From positions 6,535,199 to 6,599,198 of the forward strand of contig JAJEKV010000050.1 of the NCBI GenBank assembly GCA_021234155.1: DNA of 64,000 bases, given 5' to 3'. Under the pieces are notes generated by a model that saw only the letters and a list, made by a program, of their open reading frames with translations, ran no database searches and had not been told where the DNA came from. Of this stretch, positions 39,576-51,377 are shown piece after piece. How positions within the stretch are numbered: position 1 is the first letter of the stretch; each line of letters opens with the position of its first letter. The position numbers and the translations under genes were made by a program. This DNA comes from Isoetes taiwanensis. Lineage: Eukaryota > Streptophyta > Lycopodiopsida > Isoetales > Isoetaceae.

Positions 39576-42441
39576 GGCCGTGGAACTTGTCCCCTAGGGT
39601 AATTTCGGCGTTCGGATGACATGGAGAGGTCGGATCGCCAATCGGGGGCCTCCTCCATGCCCCAAAATCAAAAAGCGTGGTCTAAACCGGGTCGAGGGCC
39701 AATGGTGGCCATCCCAATCAAAAATCCCAGTGTCTAAAGCTCACCCGAAAAATACCGGGATTTTCTGTCCTTCGGGGCCACTTGGCAAGCCAGGTGGCTG
39801 AAAACCATGATTTTTCCGCCCCATGCATTAATCATGAATTTCCGGATCATAAACACAAAGAAAAGCCGCGGATAAAAATCCGGTCTCGAAAAAGGTGAAA
39901 TCTTGGCGGGATGTGCGGCATGATTGCGCACACGCAAGAGAAAAATGCAGCGGCAATAGAAGCACAAGCGAGGCATGAGGCGAGCTTAGAGCCAACCCCC
40001 TTAGGAGGCCAGGGCCGGTAGCGCCCCTCTTGGGCGGTGGAGCTAGCTTTGCTTCTCCGTGGTCACATGTATACCACCTAGCAGTCCCTAGTCTTTGCTA
40101 TTCTCACTTCGATCTTCTACCAGGGGCCTCGGGGGTGACCCCAAGTATCTTGTTCTCATGAGGCTAGTCCAAGCCGGGGCCGAGGGACGGGCTGGACCCC
40201 CACTCGGGCCGAGGCGGCTCGCCAATGGACCCGGAACATCCCCATTACCTAGGAGACCAAGTTTAGGTAGGGCGTAAGACCACCCCTCTCCAAGAAACGC
40301 CAAAGTAGGTCGTTTACTACACACTTGTAGTCAATTGGCATGGAGGTGGATCTTTGAATACCTCCTAGTGGGGGGGTAAGTGATTGATCCCCCAGGAAAG
40401 GCGGGTAGTGGAACTTGTCCTCTAGGGTAATTTCGCTGTTCAGGACGATGTGGAGAGGTCGGATCGCCAATCCGGGGCCTCCTCCATGCCCCAAAATCGA
40501 AAAACGCGTGGTCTAAAACCTGCCGAGGCCAAGCGGTGGCCATCCCAATAAAAATCGAGGGTCTAAAGCAGCCCCGAAAATACGGGGATTTTCCTCATGC
40601 GCTGTGGCCACTTGGCAAGCCAGCTGGCTGAAAATCAGGATTTTCCCCGCCCCATGCATTAATTATGAATTTCCGGAGCATAAACACAAAAAACACGGAT
40701 AAAAATCCGGGTCTCGAAAAAGGTGAAATCTTGGCGGGATATGCAACATGACGCTGCACACGCAAAGAGAAAATGCACCAACAATAGAAGCACAAGCAGA
40801 GGCATGAGGACGAAGTTTCGAGCCAACCCCCTTTGGGAGGCCACCGCCCAGAACGTCCCCTTGGCAGTGGGAGCTAGCTTTTCTTCTCGCGTGGTCACAT
40901 GTATACCACCTAGCAGTCCTAGTGCTGCTATTCTCACTTCGATCTTCTACGGGGCCTCGGGGTGACCCCAAGTATCTTGTTCTCGCAGCTAGTCCAAGCC
41001 GGGGCCGAGGACTGGGCTGGACCCCCACTCGGGCGAGAACCGGCTCGCCAATGGACCCGGGAACATCCCCATTACCTAGGAGACCAAGTTTAGGTGGGCG
41101 TAAGACCACCCCTCTCCAAGAAACGCCAAAGTAGGTCGTTTACTACACACTTGTAGTCAATTGGCATGGAGGTGGATTTGAATACCTCCTAGTGGGGGTA
41201 AGTGATTGATCCCTGGGAAAACCGGTAGTGGAACTTGTCCTCTAGGGTAATTTTCGGGCGTTCCGGACGATGTGGAGAGGTCGGATCGCCAATCAGGGGC
41301 CTCCTCCATGCCCCAAAATCAAAAACGTGGTCTAAACCGCTGGGAACCCAGCGGTGGCCATCCCAATAAAAAATCGAGGGTCTAAAGCTCGCCTCGAAAA
41401 TACCGGGATTTTCTCATGCGCTCGCTGGCCACTTGGCAAGCCAGCTGGCTGAAAATCAGGATTTTTTCCGCCCCATGCATTAATTATGAATTTCCGAGAC
41501 ATAAACACAAAAAAAACACGGATAAAAATCCGGGTCTCAAAAAAAAAGGTGAAATCTTGGCGGGATATGCAACATGGCCGCATTACACGCAAGAGAAAAT
41601 GCACCGACAATAGAAGCACAAGCAGAGGCATGAGACGAGTTCCGAGCCAACCCCCTTCGAGGAGGCCACCGCCTGCAGAACGCCCCACCGAAAGCGTTGG
41701 AGCTAGCTTTTCTTCTCGTGGTCACATGTATACCACCTAGCGGAGCCCTAGTGCTGCTATTCTCACTTCAATCTTCTACCGGGGCCTCGTGGTGAACCCC
41801 AAGTATCTTGTTCTCCAAAGGCTAGTCCAAGCCGGGAGGGGATCGGGCTGGACCCCTCGGCCCGGGCAGAACTGGCTCGCCAATGGACCCGGAACATCTC
41901 CATTACCTAGGGGACCAAGTTTAGGTAGGCGTAAGACCACCCCTCTCCAAGAAACGCCAAAGTAGGTCGCTTTACTACACACTTGTAGTCAATTGGCATG
42001 GAGGTGGATCTTTGAATACCTCCTAGTGAGGGGTAAGTGATTGATCCCCAGGGAAAACTCGCCGTGGAACTTGTCCCTAGGGTAATTTCGCGCGTTCGAC
42101 GACGCCTGGCGAGGTCGGATCGCCAATCAGGGGCCTCCTCCATGCCCCAAAATCTAAAAAGCGTGGTCTAAACCTTGTCCGGGCCAGCGGCCATCCCAAT
42201 AAAAAATCGAGGGTCTAAAACTCATCCGGAAATACCGGGGATTTTCCTATACTCTCGGGGCCACTTGGCAAGCCAGCTGGCTGAAAACCAGGATTTTTCC
42301 CTGCCCCATGCATTAATTATGAATTTCCGAGCATAAACACAAAGAAAAGCCTCGGATAAAAAAACCGGGTCTCGAAAAAAGGTGAAATCTTGGCGGGGAT
42401 GTGCAAAGATGACGCCGCATACATAGAGAAAATGCACCAAG
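39576..42441. repeat. About 830-bp tandem repeat, roughly 3.5 copies
   Basis: The landmark GGAACTTGTCC recurs at 39582, 40410, 41230 and 42066, giving spacings of 828, 820 and 836 bp. Each unit is GC-rich and has the same order of phrases: CGGATCGCCAATC, GCCCCATGCATTAAT, GGTGAAATCTTGGCGGG, CTTGTAGTCAATTGGCATGG. The fourth copy stops near 42441. Copies differ mostly by small insertions and deletions. Frames of up to 148 codons are not conserved between copies, so I treat them as non-coding. Confidence 0.93.
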
Positions 42442-42534
42442 CATATATACCTTTTCGGAGACTCCCCTTCACAAGAAAGGGGGGCCGCCGAGGTGCCCGC
42501 CTCAGGTTTGCAAAGACATCCAAGGTCCATGTCA

Positions 42535-42665
42535 CCATCATCTAGCCATGTCACCTAAAATTTGCCAACATCACCCAATGAAAAGACCAAAGATGGACAT
42601 CTTTGGTTTTTTGGCCTAGTCAAAACTTGACCTTGCTTACTTGGCATGCCATGTCACCACTTGGG
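42535..42665. repeat. Internal inverted repeat, right partner
   Basis: Reverse complement of 37640-37760. Each partner stands immediately before a 19-bp array, but the two arrays run in the same direction although the partners are inverted. Confidence 0.8.
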
Positions 42666-44185
42666 GTGCCTAGGTGGCATGCTTGAGACTAGGTGGCATG
42701 CCGAGCCACCTTGGCATGTTGAGCCCTGCATGGCATGTTGGAGCCACCTTGGCATGTTGGAGCCCACGTGGCATTATGGAGTCCACGTGGCATGTTTGAG
42801 CCACCTTAAGCATGTTGGAGCCTAGGTGGCATGTTTGAGCCCACCTTGGCATGTTTGAGCCACCTGGCATGTTTGAGCCTGGGTGGCATGTTGGAGCCTA
42901 GATGGCATGTTTGAGCCACCTAGGAATGTTGGAGCCTAGGTGGCATGTTGGAGCCCACGTGGCATATTTGAGCCACCTTGGCAAGTTGGAGCATAGGTGG
43001 TATGTTGGAGCCAGCGTGGCATGTTTGAGCACGTTGGAGCCTAGGTGGCATGTTTGAGCCACCTTGGCATGTTTGAGCCTAGGTGGCATGTTGGAGCCAC
43101 CTTGGCATGTGGGAACCACCTTGGCATGTTTGAGCCTAGGTGGCATGTTTGAGCCACCTTGGCATGTTGGAGCCCACGTGGCATGTTTGAGCCACCTTTG
43201 CATGTTTGAGCGTTGGAGCCTAGGTGGCATGTTTGAGCCACCTTGGCATGTTGGAGCCACCTTGGCATGTTGGAGCCTAGGTGGCATGTTGGAGACCACG
43301 TGGCATGTTTGAGCCACCTTGCCATGTTAGAGCCTAGGTGGCATGTTGGCCTTTGTGGTGGCATGCTTGAGCCACCTTGGCATGTTGGAGCCCGCGTGGC
43401 ATATTTGAGCCACCTTGGCAAGTTGGAGCATAGGTGGCATGTTAGAGCCCCAGCGTGGCATGTTTGAGCATGTTGGAGCCTAGGTGGCATGTTGGAGCCA
43501 CCTTGGCACGTGGCATGTTGGAGCCCACGTGGCATGTTTGAGCCTAGGTGGCGGGGTTAGAGCCACGGTGGCATGTTGGAGCCTAGGTGGCATGTTTGAG
43601 CCAACTTGGCATATTTAAGCCTAGGTGGCATGTTGTGAGCCACCTTGGCATGTTGGAGGCTAGGTGGCATGGTGGAGCCCACGTGGCATGTTTGAGCCAC
43701 CTTGGCATGTTTGAGCCTAGGTGGCATGTTGGAGCCTAGGTGGCATGTTTGAGCCCACCTTGGCATGTTTGAGCCACACGGCATGTTTGAGCCTAGGTGG
43801 CATGTTGGGAGCCTAGGTGGCATGTTTGAGCCACCTTGGCATGTTTGAGCCTAGGTGGCATGTTGGAGCCACCTTGGCATGTTGGAGCCTAAGTGAGCAC
43901 AGATCGCATGTTTGAGCCTATGTGGCATGTTTGAGCCACCTAGGAATGTTGGAGCCTAGGTGGCATGTTGGAGCCCACGCGTGGCATATTTGAGCCACCT
44001 TGGCAAGTTGGAGCATAGGTGGCATGTTGGAGCTGCGTGGCATGTTTGAGCACGTTGGAGCCTAGGTGGCATGTTTGAGCCATTTTGTCATGTTGGAGCC
44101 TAGGTGGCATGTTGGAGCCACCTTGGCATGTTTGAGCCTAGGTGGCATGTTAGAGCCACCTTGGCATGTTGGTGCCTACGTTATG
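42666..44185. repeat. 19-bp minisatellite array 2
   Basis: About 80 units of GGCATGTT(G/T)GAGCCNNNNT in the same direction as array 1, with a few units bearing 1-3 bp changes in length. Higher-order blocks are visible; for example, the phrase CCACCTAGGAATGTTGGAGC occurs near 42916 and 43936. Open frames on both strands are by-products. Confidence 0.93.
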
Positions 44186-44199
44186 CAAAAATAGGTGTT

Positions 44200-44790
44200 A
44201 AGTAATTGAAGTAGTTGAAGTAACTTGTGTTACATGGAATACTAGTATAAGAACATGTGATGGTGCACGCATCACATGTAGCAAATCAAGTACTGGTCCT
44301 ACCACTATAAAGACCCGTGATATGGAAGGATAGGACATGTAGAGAATCAAGTACTCTTTCCTACTTCTATAAAGACATGTGAGAATAGAAGTATTACACA
44401 TGTCGTAATTCATGTATTCTTTCCTACAATGCCTTAGCAAATAAAAGTACTCGTCCTACTACTATAAAGACATGTGACATGGAAGCATATGACATGTAGA
44501 GAATCAAGTATTCTTCCAGGACTTCTATAAAGACATGTGACAATAGAAGTATTACACATGTCGTAATTCATGTATTCTTTCCTACAATGCCTTAGCAAAT
44601 AAAGTACTCTGTCCTACTACTATAAAGACATGTGAATGGAAGTATAGGACATGTAGATAATCAAATATTCTTTCCTACATCTATAAAGACATGTGACAAT
44701 AGAATTATTATTAGACATGTAGAAATTCAAGTACTCTTTCCTACAGTGGATTGTATTATAAAATGACATGTCACAATAGAAGAAACTACA
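44200..44790. repeat. Right subterminal repeat zone
   Basis: The word TATAAAGACATGTGA (with small changes) occurs at 44306, 44368, 44463, 44526, 44621, 44682 and about 44757. CTTTCCTAC and ACATGTAGA words lie between. A longer unit of about 155-160 bp containing ATTACACATGTCGTAATTCA is seen twice. It differs completely from the left zone. Confidence 0.85.
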
Positions 44791-44919
44791 AAACAACAGT
44801 GGATGTTTTAGTCCACTGAAAAAAGAACACCATTATCGAACAAAACCATACCTTCACAAATCCACATGTAGGATTCTTTGAAAACAGGACATGTAGACCT
44901 ACCAAAACTGATGTTTTCA

Positions 44920-44948
44920 ACAGTGGACCAAAAACCGGGGTGAGTGTG
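44920..44948 (-). repeat. Right terminal inverted repeat of the 10.3-kb element
   Basis: Its reverse complement begins CACACTCACCCCGGT and continues TTTTGGTCCACTGT. It is followed at once by the GAG duplication and the LINE codons GAT GAT GTG. Confidence 0.88.
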
Positions 44949-44951
44949 GAG

Positions 44952-46678
44952 GATGATGTGATCAGGGGTCTTCCTATGGAAAATGGCTCTCAAGAAATTA
45001 TTAATCAGTATGCAGATGATACCTTTCTATTTTTGAAAGCAGATGCTGATAATCTCCAAAATGCAAAGCTTCTGCTTGACACATTTTCCTTAGCCTCTGG
45101 AGTTTTGGTCGGTTGGCAAAAGTGTTCTGCTTTGTGGACTCTAGATGATGAAGTCCCACCATGTGTTCTTGCTTACCCCTGGAAGGTGTTGCCTCATGGG
45201 AAGGCAACCAAGCTTCTTGGTATCCCAAAGGTGGGTATTCATGTTTCAACCGATGCTTGGGATGTTATAATCGAGGGGTTGGAGGCACCTTTTTGGTGGG
45301 ATCTGGCTAAGCTATCTATGCCCGGAAGGGTAAAGCGGTTGCTAAGCATGTCTTAAGCAACACACATGTCTATATGGCTTCGCCATTCTTGCTTCCCACT
45401 CAAAGTTTCAGGAGATTGTGGGTGTTGTTAGAAACTTTATCCGGGGTGGAAATGAAGCGAGGGGGTAGTGGTGAAGGTTGCATGGTCTAAGTGTATAAAA
45501 CCTAAGTCTGCTGGAGGTTTGAGCATGACAGATTTCCATTTGCGAGTAAGGTTATGATCTCAAAATTCATTTGGCGGCTTCTCGTAGGTAAGGATGATTC
45601 TCGGGTTACGCTTATTGCAATGGGCTCTTACCCTCTTGTATCCCTTTTGGTAAAGTCACACTCAAACCTGTTCTTCCATGGAGTTTATTTTATGAGTTGC
45701 GGCCTTATCATAATGCTTCTCCATTCTTAAAGGGATTGTTAGATTCGGCACACAGTCAAAACTTTATTCCACATCGGTCCAACCGCTTGTGCGGTTGATC
45801 GCACCTTGTTGGTGGATCCCTCCGTAGACAATCAACCACTTTGCTTTTTACAAAGGCACCCATTGACTCAAAGACGTTGGAAAAGTGCTGGAATCTTAAC
45901 TATTGCAGCATGGTATGACTCAGGCCAGTTGCTGACATGGGAGGCTTTTCAGTTAAAGTTTCTATTGGGGCGATGGGATAGAGTTCTTTGGCAAAAAGTT
46001 GCTGATTTTCTACAGCCTATTCTGCCACACTAAGAAGATATTTTGGTATGGGTTTGTCATGAAGAAATTAAGGAGTGCAAACTTGTGAACTCTATGTATC
46101 AGTTGTTGCTTGATACTGATATTCTTCCTCCGTCTAATAAGTGGTTTCTTCAACTTCCTCCTCCTCAATGGCAGAAGGTGTGGTCTTGGGCATGGGACAA
46201 GCTACTTCATCCTAAAGTGGCAGTTCTTTGGTGGCAGATTCTTCATAGGTGTCTGCGGGTTAATGTGCTTGTCCATAAGTTTAACCCTAGAATATCAAAT
46301 CAGTGTCCAGTATGCAAGCGTGGATCTGAGACCATTGAGCATTGCTTTTTCATGTGTGAACACCTTAGACAGGTATGGGACTGGTTGTTTTCCCTTTTTC
46401 AGGTTTCACTAACAAGTCAACAACTGCTTTTGGCAATTTACCCAAGTACCTGGACAGAGTTACAAGGCCAGGCTTTTCATCTAGCAGCAGGATGGTTGCT
46501 TTGGACTATCTGGAAAAGACGAAGATTGGTAATCTTCAAAGGTCTGGATGTGGCAGATAATCGTGTTCTCCAAGAAGCTCAAGGTTACATTGTAAAGTCA
46601 TATCATTGTTCTTCACTTGCCCCTCGCAAGAGGCAATTGATTTTTGAGGAGTTTTTGGATGTGCACTCTTATGCTTAG
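44952..46678 (+). pseudogene. LINE ORF2 reverse transcriptase C-terminal half and zf-RVT region
   Basis: Resumes the RT frame with DDVIRGLPMENGSQ and the catalytic NQYADDTFLFLKAD (about 45003-45044). ASGVLVGWQKCSAL and TKLLGIPKVG follow. A frame change lies near 45350. Further pieces lead to the 75-codon stretch 45806-46033 and the intact 211-codon end (46043-46678). That end has HPKVAVLWWQILHRCLRVN, CPVCKRGSETIEHCFFMCE (zf-RVT) and GWLLWTIWKRRRL. It is closely similar to 27.5-28.2 kb. Confidence 0.88.
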
Positions 46679-46813
46679 GCAGGTTGCTTCACTCGGTGGG
46701 TCTCCGCTTATCCGCTGAGATTTTATTCATGTTTCTGCATTTATACTTGTATTTGACTCTTTGATTGAATAAAGTCTGACGTCCTTCAAAAAAAAAAAAA
46801 ATTCTCTTGGGCA

Positions 46814-49800
46814 ATAGTCACTAGATCGGGTCAGTTATAAAATGAGAACATTGAGAGTTATAAATGTCAGGACAATTGTACTTGATATTTTGGTGCTTAT
46901 TCAAAATTGTGCAGAACTCTATTGCACGTTGCTGTAGATCCAAGAAAAGTCTACCCTTATATTGCACAAACAAGACATTGATTCAGTCGCGGAGAAAATT
47001 AAAACTTTCAAATATCACTACTAAATACTTGGAGGAAAGAACAAGAAGAAGAAAGAAAAAATATGGCACCTTTGCCATTGCATTTCCAGATAAACATACT
47101 CTGCACATGCTGGGAATCATGAAGATGACTTCAACAATGCAACTAGGGTAAAGGCACGTGTATTTGAACTGGTTCGTTTATCTTTCATTATGGTTTCCAA
47201 AACATCATTAGCGTCTGATTCTGTCACTTATTGAATCACAAATCCTCAACTCAAATCTAAATAGAATATTTCACTTAATACTCATCATGCATTGACTTGA
47301 TATGCTTTATGATGCATACCACCTTGTGTGACCACTGCAGAACACTAACCGTGAAAGCCTATGACTATGTTAGTGAAAAAGCATTCTCCATCTTCCTTAT
47401 TTTAGAAAGTACATCAATACTAAGATGGAACCTCAAAACCCGACTTTTTGAAAGTAACAAGGTATAAAGAGCTCAGAGAATTGGCTTATATAATAAATAA
47501 TCGGTTCATGCAAGAAGCCCCATCCAAAACTTCCATTTTGTAGGTTCAATTAGAAGACTTTGTAAACTCATGATTGTCATAATCTTCATAGCCCCTTTCC
47601 AGTCTTCCCAGTTCGCGTCAATTCCTACAAAGTTCCAAACCATGTACAGAGTAAAACAATTCTGCCCAACACAGATGGATGTATAATCCAGCTCTAAAAT
47701 GGGTCGGTGAAGCAGGAACTCTGCTTTAATGAAAATACTATTTTCTTCCGCGTATGAAGCCATGTTTTCTATGCAATACGTACAAAAGCCGGTCTAAGTT
47801 GAAAGATTCCTGCAAACAGTATAAGAAAAAAACGAAAGTCAGTCTAAATTCCAGGTATTCCTCGTTGCCAACAAAAGCTATAGACATGCATCAAAAGATG
47901 GGCCTCTTGGAGTTCCTTAGGAATGGAGATGCTTCTTTCTCTAGTTTTGATAATCTCGGATGTGTCCAACCTTAGCGAGAGCAAAACAACCCTAAAGAGG
48001 AGTTGCTTGATGCCTGGATGCCACTTTGCCCTATCATTAGCAATGAAATGCTAAGTAAGTAAAAATGATGGGCGTTCTACAAATATATAGTTATACATAG
48101 AACTATAATACATGCCCTAAATCATATAAAAACTATTTGTAAAAAAGTTGTACAACTGTACATTTTGCGCGACGAACCATTTTTGTGATATTTATAGAAA
48201 AACAAAATAAAGAGTAGAGGACCCTGTTACCTATAGCAGAACCAAAGGATAGACTGCCAAGTTCATGGGTATGAGCCTGAGCTACTAGCAGGTGTCATGG
48301 GATCCTCCAAGATTATCCCCCTTCACATTGCTTGCAATCAGTAAATACTTAAACTTATGTATAAAAAATGCCCATCAATCTTAACAAATACAATCATAGA
48401 TTTATCAAGGCCTACTTACAACCCTGCATAACAGCATTTTACACGTGCATTTTTCAACCTGTATTTCCCTTTTTTCAGAGGGATGATATATCTTTCCAAT
48501 TTATTGGTAGTCTATTTTAATGCCTTTACATAAACATGAGAATCCATAGCGGCAAATGCTCCCTCTAATGGCTGAATAAGAGGTCAACCCAAGGAGGGTA
48601 TCTATAGGGTCAAAATCTTCCTGCTTATAACTCAATAATTGTTGAACTTGTGGCGGCAACTCAGGGGCAGAGAAACTGAAGAGGTCATCCATGCATTACT
48701 CAACTACTTTATAGAGAAAATCTGCTTTAGACTTCTATCTAAGGTTGCCGATGACATGGTACACCCACATGATGTCGTTGAGAAAGAGAAATTCCTGCCC
48801 ATCAACATGAATGACCGACAACATATCTAGCCCTGCAAGCTTATACTCTTGACTCCGATGAACGTGCATCTCTTCAATCAGCGGCTTCCACCTTGCATAA
48901 TAATCCTTGCCCACTCTCTCCTCATCTTTCTGGGGCTCAGGAATGGGCATCTTTCCTTTCTCTTCCTCGATGTCTTCGTCCTCTGTATATTGGTCCATCT
49001 AAATGGCTAGGGAAAAACTGACCTCAATATACTTTTGACCCTCTCGTAGCAAAGTAGGCAAATCTTTGCCCCTGCAATGGACACCATACAGTATTTGATA
49101 AGGGTGAAAGCATGTTAGGGCCTACATAAAAAATTACCAAAAAGGTACTTTTCTGTGTACTTCTGTGCAAGTACATAATTGTATTTTAAAGTACCTAGAC
49201 TACAAGATTGACTAAAAGAAATTGTGTTATGTTCAAGAGTAGTAGTACATACATGTTGTAAGGTACTTTGTGATGTCAAGAAGATGTTAAGAACTCAAAT
49301 ATATCATCATCTTTGACTACCCAGAGTATTTTCCAGGTAGTTTCCAAAACATGTAGGCCCTAACATGCTCTTACCCATAAGCTCAATGAACATCCGTGAA
49401 GTAAAAGAGCTTGGGGCGGGTTTGCCGAGTCGGAAATAGTTGGGGAACCATCTTCTGACAAGGTTAAATACTCTGGCTTAACCTGCATATTGGAGATAAG
49501 GTCTATGTCCTGAAGAAAATACGTGTGAAGGAACTTAAAGGGGGTCTGGGGAATTCTAGTGCTCATCGTTGGTACACTACTGGAGGCGTTTGGAGTAGTC
49601 CATGGAGCAAATCAAGAGGACGGGAAGAGAGGAAGGCGCTATGAGAACTTGTAAAAGTGAAACCCTAAAAGTAACTTCCACTTAATTATGCAAATGTCAG
49701 CATTTTTAATTATTACTATTATTGTTATTTCTCTATTTATTTGTTATTTTTCAATCTGTATAGCAAACCTTCTACCAAGTGAAACACTAAGATATGCATA

Positions 49801-50060
49801 CTAAATAGAAAAAGGAGCATGTATTTATAAAAAGGAAAGTACCCTGGTATTTCATACAATTGGTTACACTGTATATATCTAACAATTATCTAATCCTCCG
49901 AGCCAAATTCAAATCCCTTAGCACGATGGTAATTTGCTTCGCATGGATAGCATGAAGATTAGCATCATCGAATAGAGCTACCATATAGTCCGCTGGTGCC
50001 TCCTAAAGTGCGAGCATGGCGTATGTCTAAAACCTAGAGTCAATCTTAAATTCTTATGCA
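46814..50060. other. AT-rich DNA, no confident gene
   Basis: Open stretches exist at 46864-47151 (+), 47763-47506 (-), 48998-48735 (-) and 49566-49360 (-). None shows a domain I know. The last ends in a good splice donor context (TTATGG/GTAAGAGC on the minus strand near 49380). A TTGCAG acceptor lies near 49077, but the frames on either side do not join cleanly. Confidence 0.35.
48735..49075 (-). pseudogene. Unrecognised acidic coding-like stretch
   Basis: One frame runs from about 49075 (KDLPTLLREGQKYIEVSF) through a single TAG at about 49001 into an 87-codon piece. That piece is acidic at the start (DQYTEDEDIEEEKGK) and then mixed (DYYARWKPLIEEMHV...DGQEFLFLNDIMW). The composition looks protein-like, not random AT-rich DNA. 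It could be an exon of an unknown gene or a decayed element protein. Confidence 0.3.
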
Positions 50061-50104
50061 ATTTCTCAAACCAACCTTTGGAAACACAAATTCTGTATCA
50101 GAAG

Positions 50105-50728
50105 TTTTTTGCAACACAAACCATTAACATCCAACATATAAAAATTAAATCCCCCAACACATAACAACCAACACATAATAACCGTTGACATTAACAACCA
50201 ACACATAACTACCATTGACATTAATTGACACAACCATTGGGTCCAACACATTTAAATTAAAATCCCCCTTAAACCCCCTTTGGTTTGGGTGTGAATATGG
50301 TTTGGGTGCATATTCACACGGGGGGTGACTCCGAGCAACGAGAGCTATTGGATAGGCATATTTACCCCTTATTCCTTAATCTACACCGTACGTAAAGTTC
50401 CTCGTTTGTGGGGTGTGCAAGTACAAAATTTACTATACTGTATAACAAGATTCGCAAAATACTATAAGATTTCAAGCGGAATACTATATGGTGTTGATTT
50501 CGTACGTGCAAAATACAATTATGAGGGCTCTCGCTGCCCTACGTCACCCCCCGTGTGAATATGCACCCAAACCAAAGGGGGTTTTTAATTTAAATGTGTT
50601 GGACCCAATGGTTGCGTTAATTAATGTCAATGGTAGTTATGTGTTGGTTGTTAATGTCAATGGTTGTTATGTGTTGGGGGATTTAATTTTTATATGTTGG
50701 ATGTTAATGGTTTGTGTTGCAAAAAAAA
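50105..50728. mobile_element. Foldback element, copy 1 (long inverted arms)
   Basis: The left arm 50105-50345 and right arm 50522-50728 are near-perfect inverted copies. Each includes GCAACACAAACCATTAACAT, the repeated phrase (A)ACACATAACNACCATTGACA and CATATTCACACGGGGGGTGA. The loop is about 175 bp. A related, more diverged element lies at 57.61-58.02 kb and shares both arms and loop words. No coding capacity is present and I could not define a target duplication. Confidence 0.85.
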
Positions 50729-51377
50729 TTTGGCCCTTCGAGCCTTAGGGGCGCTTGGGTTGACAAAATTTTTAGAATTCAAACCAGAAAAAAACTAGAA
50801 TTCATTTGAGGCTTTCATCACCTGTAGCTTTTGAATTTGATCACAATAAAACAAATAGAACATAAGTAAAAGTTACCATAAAGATAGAGCAGATTGATCC
50901 CATTATTCTGAAAGTCATAAAGTTTGCAACACCCATACACAAACATTTTTCAACTGGAATTTAACAGCAACCTTTGGCCTCCATGGATTCTTGTGGTGAG
51001 AAACCAAAGTGGGAAACTTTTCTGCTTATTAGCACAAGGATCTAGAAGCCTTGGAATTTGCTTAATAACTGCCTCAAATTTTAAAAATGCGTGGTAATTT
51101 TTTGCAAGCTTCATTCGGAATGAGCCATAAAACAATATCCAATAGTGCAATCCTGTATTAATCAGCTGGTAGGATGTGAAAGCCTACCAAACCCGGCGGA
51201 AAAATTGCTGTTTTAGCATATATAACAACCAAACATATCCATATCCTACACTATCAAAAAGATCTCGGAGAGAGCTTTTCAATGCAATGAAAATCATCTC
51301 AAACAGAGCTCTAGATCAAAAGTTATGATAAGAAATGTGTTGTCGGCGGGGAAACTGCACTACATGCGCCCTTCAAG

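Larger units (their letters stand above)
34672..44948. mobile_element. 10,277-bp CACTA/CMC-like non-autonomous DNA transposon
   Basis: Flanked by GAG at 34669-34671 and 44949-44951. The 29-bp ends match at 25 positions: both begin CACACT(G/C)ACCCCG and continue TTTTGGTCCAC. Removing the element and one GAG joins the host LINE in frame (...SSAAE/DDVIRG), which fixes the borders to the base. A CAC start, a 3-bp duplication and dense subterminal repeats are features of the CACTA (CMC) superfamily, though the usual end is CACTA or CACTG. No transposase or other long gene is present. Most of the interior is tandem repeats. It is thus a non-autonomous element that swelled with, or captured, satellite DNA. 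Confidence 0.88.
31607..46800 (+). mobile_element. L1-like LINE (family II), 4.9 kb, split by a 10.3-kb DNA transposon
   Basis: Direct copies of ATTCTCTTGGGCA at 31594-31606 and 46801-46813 bound the element, and a poly(A) run ends it at 46800. Its own sequence is 31607-34671 plus 44952-46800, about 4.91 kb: part of ORF1, the endonuclease, the RT and the zf-RVT region. The 5' end is truncated within ORF1. The RT is interrupted after ...LFSSAAE and resumes with DDVIRGLPMENG in the same frame. Confidence 0.93.

Noticed and set aside
40663-41109. Frames up to 148 codons in the 830-bp repeats
   Set aside because: Not conserved between the tandem units; small length changes shift them, so they are chance frames in GC-rich DNA.
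42666-44185. Regularly spaced repeats resembling a CRISPR array
   Set aside because: Units are directly contiguous without unique spacers, and the DNA is plant nuclear. It is a minisatellite.
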